A DNA stretch of 14,251 bases from UBA1081 sp045658165 (GTDB lineage: Bacteria; Bacillota; Clostridia; Oscillospirales; Acutalibacteraceae): assembly GCA_045658165.1 (NCBI GenBank), contig JAZOUN010000103.1, positions 1 to 14,251 of the forward strand, read 5' to 3'. Made by a program: the position numbers and the translations under genes. This document shows, piece after piece, positions 1 through 7,576 of this stretch. The notes below the pieces were generated by a model that saw nothing but the letters and a program-made list of their open reading frames with translations, ran no database searches and was not told the DNA's origin. Every line of letters begins with the position of its first letter. Position 1 is the first letter of the stretch.

Positions 1-925
1 AAAGTCTTATCGGGTATTTAAGGGGGAGTCTGCTGCGAAGTTCATGAAGAGGCATTGCACAGTTCGGTCCCGTAATAATGCCGTCGATTTCTTCAGGCAG
101 TTTTTCCATTTCATTAATGAATACTTCACCCCAGTTTTCAATACCGTGTGGAGCCTGCGCAGAGGGGTAAATCCTGAGATTGGGATGAATTTTTTTGATT
201 TCTGAGGCAATTGCCTTTGTTCTGCTTATGAATTCATCTGCAGGGAAGTCACCGGGATCGCCTCCGGGCGGGAAATACACATCTGCATTTGAAATATTGC
301 TGAAAAAGTCAACTCTGTCTTTTACGGTATCTTCAATACACTTGTCGTCATTGGGATACCAGAAAGAAATTTCAACATCAAGTTCCTTTGCCTTTTCGCT
401 GACAAGTCTTGTGAACTCTGCCTGAGAGTATTTCATAAGATCATTTCTGTTTTCGGGTGCGTCGTCAAAAACAGTGTCTTCAAAAATGTTACATCCGAAA
501 AACATCATTTCTTTTATGTACTGCTCATACTGTTCAACTGTCCATGCCTCATATGAATTTGCAGTTGTTCTCCAGCCCAGCTGATGGCCTCGGATTGACA
601 TATAAGGCTTATAATTACCCGAAATGTCTTCCGTAAGATAAATTTCATTGCCGTCTGTTTCTGTTTTTCTCAGCAGAAGACCGATTCCGTAAATAAAACC
701 GCGTATGCCCACGGCTGAAATTTTTATATTGTTATCTGTTATTTCAATGTCATAGCAATCACGCTCTGCAAGCGGAGCCGATGCAAAAGTGATGCGGCAG
801 TCACAGCTGTCCGCCTCGGCAGGAGTTATGCCGAATCTTTTAAAAAGCTCCTCTTCAAGTATTCCTGCAGCCTTTTTTTCCTGCTCATTATTGTAAATTG
901 CCGAAAAAGATTTATATTTTAGCAT
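1..925 (-). CDS. Glycoside hydrolase-like protein, GH20/GH67-type architecture (3' end outside the window)
   Basis: The reading frame opens at ATG 925 and stays open to base 1, so 308 residues are visible and the C-terminus is missing. AGAGG (938-934) lies 8 bases upstream of the ATG and supports this start. Residues 1-105 look like the small alpha/beta domain that precedes the catalytic barrel in GH20 and GH67 enzymes, including a segment near 76-86 (IRGFIYGIGLLL) of the sort in which such proteins describe polymer access. From about residue 108 a TIM-barrel-like region begins with the motif IRGHQLGWR (111-119), followed by EQYEQYIKEMMFFGCN, which resembles the first beta strand and helix of GH20/GH67/GH115-like barrels. 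No signal peptide is present, so a cytoplasmic enzyme acting on imported glycans is inferred. The catalytic acids cannot be assigned because no family was matched with certainty and the end is missing. The general fold class is fairly secure; the substrate is unknown. Confidence 0.6.
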   Translation of the reverse strand, partial: MLKYKSFSAIYNNEQEKKAAGILEEELFKRFGITPAEADSCDCRITFASAPLAERDCYDIEITDNNIKISAVGIRGFIYGIGLLLRKTETDGNEIYLTEDISGNYKPYMSIRGHQLGWRTTANSYEAWTVEQYEQYIKEMMFFGCNIFEDTVFDDAPENRNDLMKYSQAEFTRLVSEKAKELDVEISFWYPNDDKCIEDTVKDRVDFFSNISNADVYFPPGGDPGDFPADEFISRTKAIASEIKKIHPNLRIYPSAQAPHGIENWGEVFINEMEKLPEEIDGIITGPNCAMPLHELRSRLPLKYPIRL

Positions 926-955
926 ATAAATAACCTCTTTTCTTTTGTAATTACG

Positions 956-984
956 ATTTTAGCATTATTTATATGAATTATCAA
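956..984 (-). promoter_or_regulatory. Promoter for the glycoside hydrolase-like gene
   Basis: Read on the minus strand, TTGATA (984-979) is followed after 17 bases by TAAAAT (961-956), and TG one base before the -10 gives an extended -10. Transcription would start near 949, leaving a leader of about 24 bases that contains the AGAGG ribosome binding site. This is a sequence match only. Confidence 0.5.
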
Positions 985-1013
985 TAAAATGTTAAAAAAT
1001 AGTGCAAAAATGC

Positions 1014-1042
1014 TTGATTTATTTTTTAATATGAGTTATAAT
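1014..1042 (+). promoter_or_regulatory. Sigma-A-type promoter for the small secreted protein gene
   Basis: TTGATT (1014-1019) and TATAAT (1037-1042) are separated by exactly 17 bases. The predicted start near 1049 gives a leader of about 20 bases carrying GGAGG at 1059-1063. It is divergent from the promoter at 956-984, and the two share an AT-rich region of about 30 bases with no evident operator. Confidence 0.65.
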
Positions 1043-1069
1043 AAACTCAACTAAAAATGGAGGTTGATC

Positions 1070-1498
1070 ATGATGAAAACTCTCAAAAAGTCAATAGCAA
1101 TCCTTCTTTCGTTCGTTCTTGCTTTCTCACTTGCAGTTCCTGCATTTGCTGAAGATGATGCTCTTCTTGATTCATTTATTGCAACTGATGCTGAAACTGG
1201 CGACCACACAACACCCGATGAGTTCTGGGATGAAATGACAGATGACAACGGTAACATCCAGATTGAAAATCTTCCTTTCTATCTTGTTGTTCCTTATCTT
1301 ATGACTTACCTTTTCGAGACACTTGTTGGCTATTTCCGTGACTTCTTTAACGGCATTGTTGATTCAATGAACGGCATTTTTGATGGTCTTAACGGTAAGC
1401 TTGATGATGCTATCGATTCTCTTCCCGAAGCTACAACAGAACCCGCTTCTGATCTTGCAGAAGATGTATCAGATGTAGTTTACTTCGAAGCAGCGTAA
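1070..1498 (+). CDS. Small secreted protein of unknown function
   Basis: The product is 142 residues. The start is taken at ATG 1070, 6 bases after GGAGG (1059-1063). A TTG in frame at 1064 touches the ribosome binding site and is unlikely, while ATG 1073 remains an alternative. Residues 1-27 are a classic signal peptide: lysines at 3, 6 and 7, a hydrophobic core, and cleavage after AFA (25-27). The mature protein of about 115 residues begins with an acidic stretch. It then has a hydrophobic/aromatic stretch (about 69-90, with PFYLVVPYLMTYLF), an amphipathic region rich in Phe, Asp and Gly (about 90-118), and a Pro/Ser/Asp-rich tail. There is no LPXTG motif and no cysteine in the mature part. 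The gene stands alone between a consensus promoter and a strong terminator, which suggests high expression. No family was recognised. Its C-terminal half resembles in style the end of the secreted protein at 8956-10281. Confidence 0.75.
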   Translation: MMKTLKKSIAILLSFVLAFSLAVPAFAEDDALLDSFIATDAETGDHTTPDEFWDEMTDDNGNIQIENLPFYLVVPYLMTYLFETLVGYFRDFFNGIVDSMNGIFDGLNGKLDDAIDSLPEATTEPASDLAEDVSDVVYFEAA

Positions 1499-1509
1499 AA
1501 AACACGTTA

Positions 1510-1537
1510 AAAAACCACCTGTAAAGGTGGTTTTTTT
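1510..1537 (+). terminator. Intrinsic terminator after the small secreted protein gene
   Basis: CCACCT (1515-1520) pairs with AGGTGG (1525-1530) around the tetraloop GTAA. The preceding A run can pair with the seven-T tract at 1531-1537. It is a textbook rho-independent terminator just after the stop codon. Confidence 0.9.
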
Positions 1538-1571
1538 AAATTGTGAATATTTTTTGTAAAATGGTGATATT

Positions 1572-1964
1572 ATGAACAATGACAACCTCAGAATCTGCAG
1601 AATGTATTGTGATCTCAGTGCGGAAGAAGTTGCAAAACTTGCATCCATACCTTTTGAGCGTTACCTCAGATTTGAAAACGGTGAAGATGTGCCCACCGAA
1701 GATGAAATGATCAGACTTTCCGCTGTATATAATATAGAAAAGACCGAAATTGAAGACGGTATTGAAAAAACTGATAAGTTTAATATTCATCAGGAACTTG
1801 AAAGTTATCTTTTCCCCACACCGGAAGTTACAAATTTTTCAAAAGTGCAGATTACCGATCTTGCTCCCGTTGAAAAGCGTATTATTCTTACTCTCAGACA
1901 GTGTAAAAACCAGGCGTCTGTTATGGAGAAAATTTTTAATATAATTCTGGAAGATATTGAATAA
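1572..1964 (+). CDS. Small XRE-like helix-turn-helix protein
   Basis: This gene encodes 130 residues with GGTGA (1563-1567) 4 bases before the ATG. Residues 6-55 have the five-helix layout of an XRE/Cro-type DNA-binding domain: LSAEEVAKLASIP as helices 2 and 3 and RYLRFENGEDVPTEDEMIRL as the recognition and following helices. FENG is the usual ExG turn of this fold. Residues 60-130 are helical and acidic, end in LEDIE, and match no family I recognise. They may serve in dimerisation or ligand sensing. No good promoter is visible immediately upstream after the terminator at 1510-1537. The ABC transporter gene starts 69 bases downstream, so the protein could regulate that transporter, but no operator repeats were seen. 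The HTH call is moderately secure and the target is inference. Confidence 0.65.
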   Translation: MNNDNLRICRMYCDLSAEEVAKLASIPFERYLRFENGEDVPTEDEMIRLSAVYNIEKTEIEDGIEKTDKFNIHQELESYLFPTPEVTNFSKVQITDLAPVEKRIILTLRQCKNQASVMEKIFNIILEDIE

Positions 1965-2033
1965 TTTATATTAAGTTAAAAAAAGTAATATATAATCATT
2001 GTATTATCTCATACAGAAAGGGATTTACAGCAG

Positions 2034-4415
2034 ATGCTTCAGATTAAAAATATAGCAAAAAGCTATACAACCGGTGACTTTACTCAGAAAGCTCTCGATG
2101 ATGTGAGCGTAAGTTTCCGTAAAAATGAGTTTGTTGCAATTCTCGGTCCCAGCGGCTCGGGTAAAACAACATTTCTTAATGTAATCGGCGGTCTTGACAA
2201 GTACGACAGCGGTGATCTTGTTATCAACGGCTCTTCAACAAAGAATTTTTCAGATTCCGACTGGGATGCATACCGTAACAACAGTATCGGTTTTGTTTTT
2301 CAGAGCTATAACCTCATAACTCATCTGAATATTCTTGATAACGTTGAAATGGGTATGACATTGTCAGGTGTTTCAGATGCGGAAAAACACAAAAAAGCTC
2401 TTGAAGCCCTTGAAAAGGTCGGTCTTAAAGATCATATCCACAAAAAACCCAATCAGCTTTCGGGCGGTCAGATGCAGAGAGTAGCAATTGCACGTGCTCT
2501 TGCAAACGATCCTGATATCATTCTTGCCGATGAGCCTACAGGTGCTCTTGATAAGAACACAAGCCGTCAGATAATGGATCTTATCAAAGAAATTGCCGAC
2601 GATAAGCTTGTTATCATGGTTACTCACAATCCTGCCCTTGCAGAAGAATATGCAGACAGAATTGTAAGTTTTGAAGACGGTAAGGTAATCGGAGATACCA
2701 ATCCTTACAACGATGCAGGGGAAGATGACTCATATTCTCTCAAGAGAACAAGTATGAGCTTCCGTACAGCTCTTAAACTTTCTGCAAGAAATATTGCTAC
2801 CAAAAAGGGCAGAACAATTCTTACAGCATTGGCATCAAGTATAGGTATTATTGGTATTGCGCTTATTCTCAGCCTTTCAGACGGTCTTCAGATGCAGATT
2901 GATAAATATCAGGGTGATGCCCTTAATGAATTCCCCCTGTTTATTTCTCAGCAGGTAACAATTATGGATGAAGAATCCATAAAGGAAAGTCAGGAGCAGA
3001 TGGAAAGCCTTATTTCAGGCACAAGAGATCAGGTTGATACAGACTATGTTATTCTTGACGAAGTACAGATGGACAGCACTGTTTATATCAACAAATTCAC
3101 AGACAAGTATATTGATTATATTGAAAATGTGAATCCCGATATATGCAGCAGTATAGGCTATACAAGATCAGTGTCAATGAACGTTATCAGAAAAAATGCA
3201 GACGGTAACGTTACATGGCACACTCTTTCATCAGGTATCAGCGCTATGATGGACAGTATGTCCGCATCAGGCGGTATGTCAGGCTTCAATATGACGGGTA
3301 TAGGTCTTTCATCTTATCCCGAAACACTTGAAGAGGGCGCAAAAACATATCTTGAGTATTATTACGATGTGCTTGAGGGTGCTTATCCCGCAAATTCTCA
3401 CGAAGTAGTTCTTGTTGTTGATACTGATAACACAATCAACCGCGATATAATGCAGTCACTCGGCTTTGATATTTCAGGCGGTCAGATCAATTTCAAAGAT
3501 ATCATCGGCACCGAGTTCCAGCTTGTGGGTAACGACACATTCTACACAAAGTCAGAATACGGCATTTATATTCAGAATACCGACTACAATGCAATGTACG
3601 GTAATGAAAATAATATCACAATAAAAATCTGCGGTGTTGTACGCCTTAAGCAGGATCAGTCAATCGGACTTCTTGGTGCAGGTATTGCTTACAGTGATGA
3701 CCTTGTTCAGGAAGTAATTGATATGAATATGTCATCTCAGATGGTAAATGACATTAAAACAAGCGAAACAGACGTTACTCCCTCAAATCCCATGTCTGTA
3801 GTTGACGACGCCACAAGAACAAGTCTTCTTCTTAAATACGGCGGCAGCAGCGAACCCTTTGCAATTTTCCTTTATCCTGCAAACTTTGAGGAAAAAGAAC
3901 TTCTTATTGCATATCTTGATGAGTTCAATAATAATGCGGCAGAGGGTGAAAAGGTATATTATACCGATGCATCAGCAGCAATTACAGAAATGACAAACGG
4001 CATTATGAAAGCTGTTACACTCGTTCTTGTTGCGTTTGCTGCAATTTCACTTGTTGTTTCACTTATTATGATTGCAATTATAACTTATATTTCTGTTATT
4101 GAAAGAACAAAGGAAATCGGAATTCTCAGAGCACTCGGTGCAAGAAAGAAAGATATTACCCGTGTGTTCAATGCAGAAACATTCATCATCGGTGTTTGTT
4201 CCGGTTCGTTGGGTATTGCAATTGCATATCTTCTTACAATTCCCATCAATATGATTATTTATCATTATACAGAATTGGACAATGTTGCAGTGCTCAATCC
4301 TCTTTATGCTCTCGGTCTTGCAACACTGAGCATAATTCTTACAATAATCGGCGGTATGATCCCTGCAAAAATGGCTGCAAAGAAAGATCCCGTTACAGCA
4401 TTGAGATCTGAATAA
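2034..4415 (+). CDS. ABC transporter with fused ATPase and FtsX/MacB-type permease
   Basis: The 793-residue protein joins an N-terminal ATPase of the LolD/MacB class to an FtsX-type permease. The ATPase has Walker A GPSGSGKTT (38-46), signature LSGGQ (142-146), Walker B ILADEPT with D166 and E167, and the H-loop histidine H198. A first membrane segment lies at about 262-281. A large extracytoplasmic region of roughly 370 residues (285-657) follows, then three membrane segments near 661-690, 715-742 and 757-777. The typical FtsX cytoplasmic loop ERTKEIGILRALGARKKD lies after the second segment. Such four-helix permeases usually act as dimers that move lipids, peptides or antibiotics, or transmit force across the membrane, rather than import solutes. 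There is no partner subunit beside it, as expected for a fused half-transporter. A GAAAGGG site (2016-2022) precedes the ATG by 11 bases, and a TATAAT at 1991-1996 without a good -35 may be a weak promoter. Substrate unknown; resistance to antimicrobial peptides is possible but unproven. Confidence 0.9.
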   Translation: MLQIKNIAKSYTTGDFTQKALDDVSVSFRKNEFVAILGPSGSGKTTFLNVIGGLDKYDSGDLVINGSSTKNFSDSDWDAYRNNSIGFVFQSYNLITHLNILDNVEMGMTLSGVSDAEKHKKALEALEKVGLKDHIHKKPNQLSGGQMQRVAIARALANDPDIILADEPTGALDKNTSRQIMDLIKEIADDKLVIMVTHNPALAEEYADRIVSFEDGKVIGDTNPYNDAGEDDSYSLKRTSMSFRTALKLSARNIATKKGRTILTALASSIGIIGIALILSLSDGLQMQIDKYQGDALNEFPLFISQQVTIMDEESIKESQEQMESLISGTRDQVDTDYVILDEVQMDSTVYINKFTDKYIDYIENVNPDICSSIGYTRSVSMNVIRKNADGNVTWHTLSSGISAMMDSMSASGGMSGFNMTGIGLSSYPETLEEGAKTYLEYYYDVLEGAYPANSHEVVLVVDTDNTINRDIMQSLGFDISGGQINFKDIIGTEFQLVGNDTFYTKSEYGIYIQNTDYNAMYGNENNITIKICGVVRLKQDQSIGLLGAGIAYSDDLVQEVIDMNMSSQMVNDIKTSETDVTPSNPMSVVDDATRTSLLLKYGGSSEPFAIFLYPANFEEKELLIAYLDEFNNNAAEGEKVYYTDASAAITEMTNGIMKAVTLVLVAFAAISLVVSLIMIAIITYISVIERTKEIGILRALGARKKDITRVFNAETFIIGVCSGSLGIAIAYLLTIPINMIIYHYTELDNVAVLNPLYALGLATLSIILTIIGGMIPAKMAAKKDPVTALRSE

Positions 4416-4420
4416 ACCTT

Positions 4421-4458
4421 AAAGACTGTAAAAACTTTGTTTTTGCAGTCTTTTTTTT
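4421..4458 (+). terminator. Intrinsic terminator after the ABC transporter gene
   Basis: AAAGACTG (4421-4428) pairs with CAGTCTTT, and the stem continues inward through AAAAAC/GTTTTT with one T-G wobble to a TTT loop. A run of T follows. It separates the transporter from the lon operon. Confidence 0.9.
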
Positions 4459-4471
4459 ATGCATATAACAC

Positions 4472-4500
4472 TTGAAAGATTTGCAGATTTATTATATAAT
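4472..4500 (+). promoter_or_regulatory. Promoter of the lon-engB-lysA unit
   Basis: TTGAAA (4472-4477) and TATAAT (4495-4500) are 17 bases apart, one mismatch from full consensus. A second TATAAT at 4512-4517 lacks a good -35. No CIRCE (TTAGCACTC/GAGTGCTAA) or tandem CtsR-type GGTCAAA heptads are visible, so heat-shock control of the classical Bacillus kinds is not evident. Confidence 0.75.
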
Positions 4501-4556
4501 AATAGTCTATATATAATAGGATATTATTATTTGTTTATAAATAAGGAGTAGAGAAA

Positions 4557-6965
4557 ATGAGTATAGAACAGGAAAAGAGTGTTGCAACAATGCCGGTTCT
4601 GGCATTGCGTGGACTTGTGTTATTTCCTGATATGACACTTCATTTTGATGTGGGCAGACCTGCATCAATTGCGGCACTTAAATATGCACTTTCTCATAAC
4701 GAAAATATATTTCTCGTAACACAGCGTGATATAAATGAAGAAGAACCGATGTTTACAGGGCTTTACACTATGGGTGTTATTGCATCTGTAAAGCAGGTTT
4801 TAAGAGCATCTGAAAACGGCAAGACACTGCGTGTTGTTGTTGAGGGCTTAAAAAGAGCATCTATCAGCGAACTTGTAAGCATGAAGCCATTCCTCAGAGG
4901 TATTGTAACTGAGAGAGAAGAAAAAGAAGTTCCGGTTCATTCTTTCGATTACGAAACTGCACTTATCAGAAATGTAAAGGACCTTTTCGGCAATTATTGC
5001 GATATTTCAACAAGAACTCCGCAGGAAATAATTGCAGATATCATGGGTGAATCCGAATCAGGCAAACTTGCAGATAAAATTGCAGGTAACATATTTTTGC
5101 CCGTTGAGGAAAAACAGAAATTCCTCAGCGAACTCAATCCCTTACACCGTCTTGAAAACCTGAGCGTAACTCTTGCGCAGGAAATTGAACTTCTCATGCT
5201 TGAGGATGAAATTAATGCCCGTGTGCAGGATCAGATGGATAAAAATCAGCGGGATTATTATCTCAGAGAACAGCTTAAGGCTATTTATGACGAACTCGGA
5301 GAGGGTGAAGACGTTCCGGAGGAAGTTGATAAGTATACTTCACTCATCAGAGAAAGCAGAATGCCCGAGGAGTCAAAGGCAAAGCTGCTCAGTGAATGCA
5401 AACGTCTTGGAAAAATGTCTTCCGGTTCTCCCGACGCAAATGTTGTAAGAACATATCTTGACAAATGTCTTGCTCTTCCCTGGGGAGTATATACACAGGA
5501 TAATCTTAAACTTTCCGCAGCAAGAAAACAGCTTGATAAGGACCATTTCGGTCTTAAAGACGTAAAAGAAAGAATTATTGAAACTCTTGCCGCAAGAGTT
5601 CTGTCTCCCGATATAAAAGGGCAGATAATCTGTCTTGCAGGCCCTCCCGGAGTTGGTAAAACATCTGTTGCACGTTCAGTTGCAAAGGCTGTAAACAAGA
5701 ATTATGTCCGCATTTCCCTTGGCGGTGTCCGAGACGAAGCAGAAATCAGAGGCCACAGAAGAACATATATCGGTGCAATCCCCGGCAGAATTATAAATGC
5801 TATGATTGATGCCAAAAGTTCAAATCCTCTTATTCTTCTTGATGAAATAGACAAGCTTGGCGGTGATTTCAAAGGTGATCCTGCGGCAGCACTTCTTGAA
5901 GTGCTCGACGGTGAACAGAACAATGCATTCTGCGACCACTTTATCGAGCTTCCTTTTGACCTGAGCAAAGTATTGTTCATAACAACTGCAAATGATAAAT
6001 ATGCAATTCCCGAACCTCTCAGAGACAGAATGGAAATTATTGACCTGAGCAGTTATACACACGAAGAGAAATTCAATATTGCAAAAAAACATCTTGTTCC
6101 CAAACAGCTCAAGGAACATAATATTGATAAAAAACAGCTGAAAATAAACGATAAAGCCTTAAGACTTATTATAGACGGCTACACAAGAGAAGCCGGTGTA
6201 AGACAGCTTGAAAGACTTGTGGCAAAAATATGCAGAAAATCAGCTGTAAGATTTGTAGACGGAGAAACAGAAAGCATTTCAGTAACAGATAAAAACCTTT
6301 CAGATTTCCTCGGTCAGGTCAAATTCAGACCCGATGACATAACCGTAAAGGATGAAGTGGGGCTTGTAAACGGACTTGCCTGGACATCAGTCGGCGGAGA
6401 AATGCTCAAAATTGAGGTTTCCGTGCTCGAGGGTACAGGTAAACTTGAACTTACAGGTTCTCTCGGCGATGTTATGAAAGAATCTGCAAAAACAGCCGTA
6501 AGCCTTGTCAGAAGCAGGGCAGAGCAGTACGGAATCGATAAGGATTTCTACAAAAATAAGGATATACATATCCATGTTCCCGAAGGTGCAGTTCCCAAGG
6601 ACGGTCCCTCGGCAGGTATCACAATGACAACTGCACTCACTTCTGCGCTCAGCGGTATTGCCGTAAGAGGAAATGTCGCAATGACGGGTGAAATCACTCT
6701 CAGGGGCAGAGTTCTTCCCATAGGCGGTCTCAAGGAAAAATCAATGGCTGCATACAGACACGGTATGACAAAGGTTATAATTCCCTGGGATAATGCGTCT
6801 GACCTTGCAGAAATTGACGATGTTGTAAAAGAAAAAATCAAATTCATACCTGTTAAAACAATCGATGAGGTTTTTGCCGTTGCACTCAGAAAGGAATCAA
6901 AAAGCGAAAGCATGAACGTTATTCCTCAGAAACGTCAGAAAACTCAGACAGGTGTTTATAATTAA
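4557..6965 (+). CDS. lon: ATP-dependent endopeptidase Lon (LonA)
   Basis: Lon unfolds damaged or regulatory proteins with ATP and degrades them in a cytoplasmic hexameric chamber. The 802-residue length is normal for LonA. Residues about 10-205 form the substrate-binding LON domain (MPVLALRGLVLFPDMTL near the start), about 210-270 a helical coiled-coil linker, and then the AAA+ module follows. That module has Walker A GPPGVGKT (362-369), Walker B ILLDEID with D429 and E430, and a sensor-2 region GYTREAGVRQLER. The C-terminal protease domain has catalytic Ser685 in PKDGPSAGI and catalytic Lys728 in GGLKEK, the proper Ser-Lys spacing of 43. All key residues are intact. AAGGAG (4543-4548) lies 8 bases before the ATG. 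engB follows after 9 bases, the same order as lonA-ysxC in Bacillus subtilis, and all three genes to lysA are probably one transcript. Confidence 0.97.
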   Translation: MSIEQEKSVATMPVLALRGLVLFPDMTLHFDVGRPASIAALKYALSHNENIFLVTQRDINEEEPMFTGLYTMGVIASVKQVLRASENGKTLRVVVEGLKRASISELVSMKPFLRGIVTEREEKEVPVHSFDYETALIRNVKDLFGNYCDISTRTPQEIIADIMGESESGKLADKIAGNIFLPVEEKQKFLSELNPLHRLENLSVTLAQEIELLMLEDEINARVQDQMDKNQRDYYLREQLKAIYDELGEGEDVPEEVDKYTSLIRESRMPEESKAKLLSECKRLGKMSSGSPDANVVRTYLDKCLALPWGVYTQDNLKLSAARKQLDKDHFGLKDVKERIIETLAARVLSPDIKGQIICLAGPPGVGKTSVARSVAKAVNKNYVRISLGGVRDEAEIRGHRRTYIGAIPGRIINAMIDAKSSNPLILLDEIDKLGGDFKGDPAAALLEVLDGEQNNAFCDHFIELPFDLSKVLFITTANDKYAIPEPLRDRMEIIDLSSYTHEEKFNIAKKHLVPKQLKEHNIDKKQLKINDKALRLIIDGYTREAGVRQLERLVAKICRKSAVRFVDGETESISVTDKNLSDFLGQVKFRPDDITVKDEVGLVNGLAWTSVGGEMLKIEVSVLEGTGKLELTGSLGDVMKESAKTAVSLVRSRAEQYGIDKDFYKNKDIHIHVPEGAVPKDGPSAGITMTTALTSALSGIAVRGNVAMTGEITLRGRVLPIGGLKEKSMAAYRHGMTKVIIPWDNASDLAEIDDVVKEKIKFIPVKTIDEVFAVALRKESKSESMNVIPQKRQKTQTGVYN

Positions 6966-6974
6966 GGTGATTGT

Positions 6975-7556
6975 ATGAATTACAGTAAAGTAGAATATGA
7001 AGCTTCCTACGGTACTTCAAGACAGCTGCCTGTTTCAGAAATTCCCGAAATAGCTTTTTCAGGCAGATCCAATGTAGGTAAATCTTCTCTTATAAATAAA
7101 ATATTTTCAAGAAAAAGCCTTGCCCGTGTAAGTTCTATGCCGGGCAAAACAACAACAGTAAACTTTTTCAGGGTAGAGGATGTCCGTTTTGCAGATCTGC
7201 CCGGTTACGGTTATGCAAAGCGTTCTGCAGATGAAATGAGACGTTGGGCAGACCTTATGGAAGGTTATTTTCAGATGGGGCGTAACCTGAAACTTGTTGT
7301 TCAGCTTGTGGATATGCGTCATCCTCCCTCAAAGGATGATGTTACTATGATAAAGTTTATCCGTGACGCAGGTTATCCCTTTATAATTGTGCTCACAAAG
7401 TGTGATAAGCTTAATAAAACCGAAAGAGCAAAGCGTCGTGAAGCTTTTGCTGGAGAACTTGATTTTGCAGGTGATTGTACAATAATTGAGTTCTCTGCAC
7501 AGACAGGTGAAGGCTGTGATGTTGTAAAAGAAGCAATAGAAAGTGCTCTTGTGTAA
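6975..7556 (+). CDS. engB: Ribosome biogenesis GTPase EngB (YsxC/YihA)
   Basis: EngB is a small TRAFAC-class GTPase needed for assembly of the large ribosomal subunit. At 193 residues it has the expected length. All G motifs are present: G1 GRSNVGKS (30-37), the family-specific SMPGKTTTVNFF stretch that supplies the G2 threonine (about 54-65), G3 DLPGYGYAK (74-82), G4 TKCD (141-144) and G5 SAQTG (174-178). The start ATG lies 4 bases after AAGGTGA (6964-6970), which overlaps the lon stop codon, so translation is probably coupled. The lon-engB neighbourhood is widely conserved in Firmicutes. lysA follows 20 bases downstream. Confidence 0.97.
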   Translation: MNYSKVEYEASYGTSRQLPVSEIPEIAFSGRSNVGKSSLINKIFSRKSLARVSSMPGKTTTVNFFRVEDVRFADLPGYGYAKRSADEMRRWADLMEGYFQMGRNLKLVVQLVDMRHPPSKDDVTMIKFIRDAGYPFIIVLTKCDKLNKTERAKRREAFAGELDFAGDCTIIEFSAQTGEGCDVVKEAIESALV

Positions 7557-7576
7557 CAGTATAAGGAGAGAAAAAT

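Noticed and set aside
1064..1069. TTG 1064 as the start of the small secreted protein
   Set aside because: It touches the GGAGG site. ATG 1070 has a proper 6-base spacing and a normal signal peptide.
4459..4556. CIRCE or CtsR heat-shock operator before lon
   Set aside because: No TTAGCACTC/GAGTGCTAA inverted repeat and no tandem GGTCAAA heptads are visible in this interval.
5285..5980. Antisense open frames of 92-137 codons within lon
   Set aside because: They lie opposite a fully conserved gene, have no promoter or ribosome binding site, and their composition is what the complement of lon gives.
7557..7576. Lysine riboswitch before lysA
   Set aside because: Only 20 bases separate engB and lysA, too little for an L-box leader.
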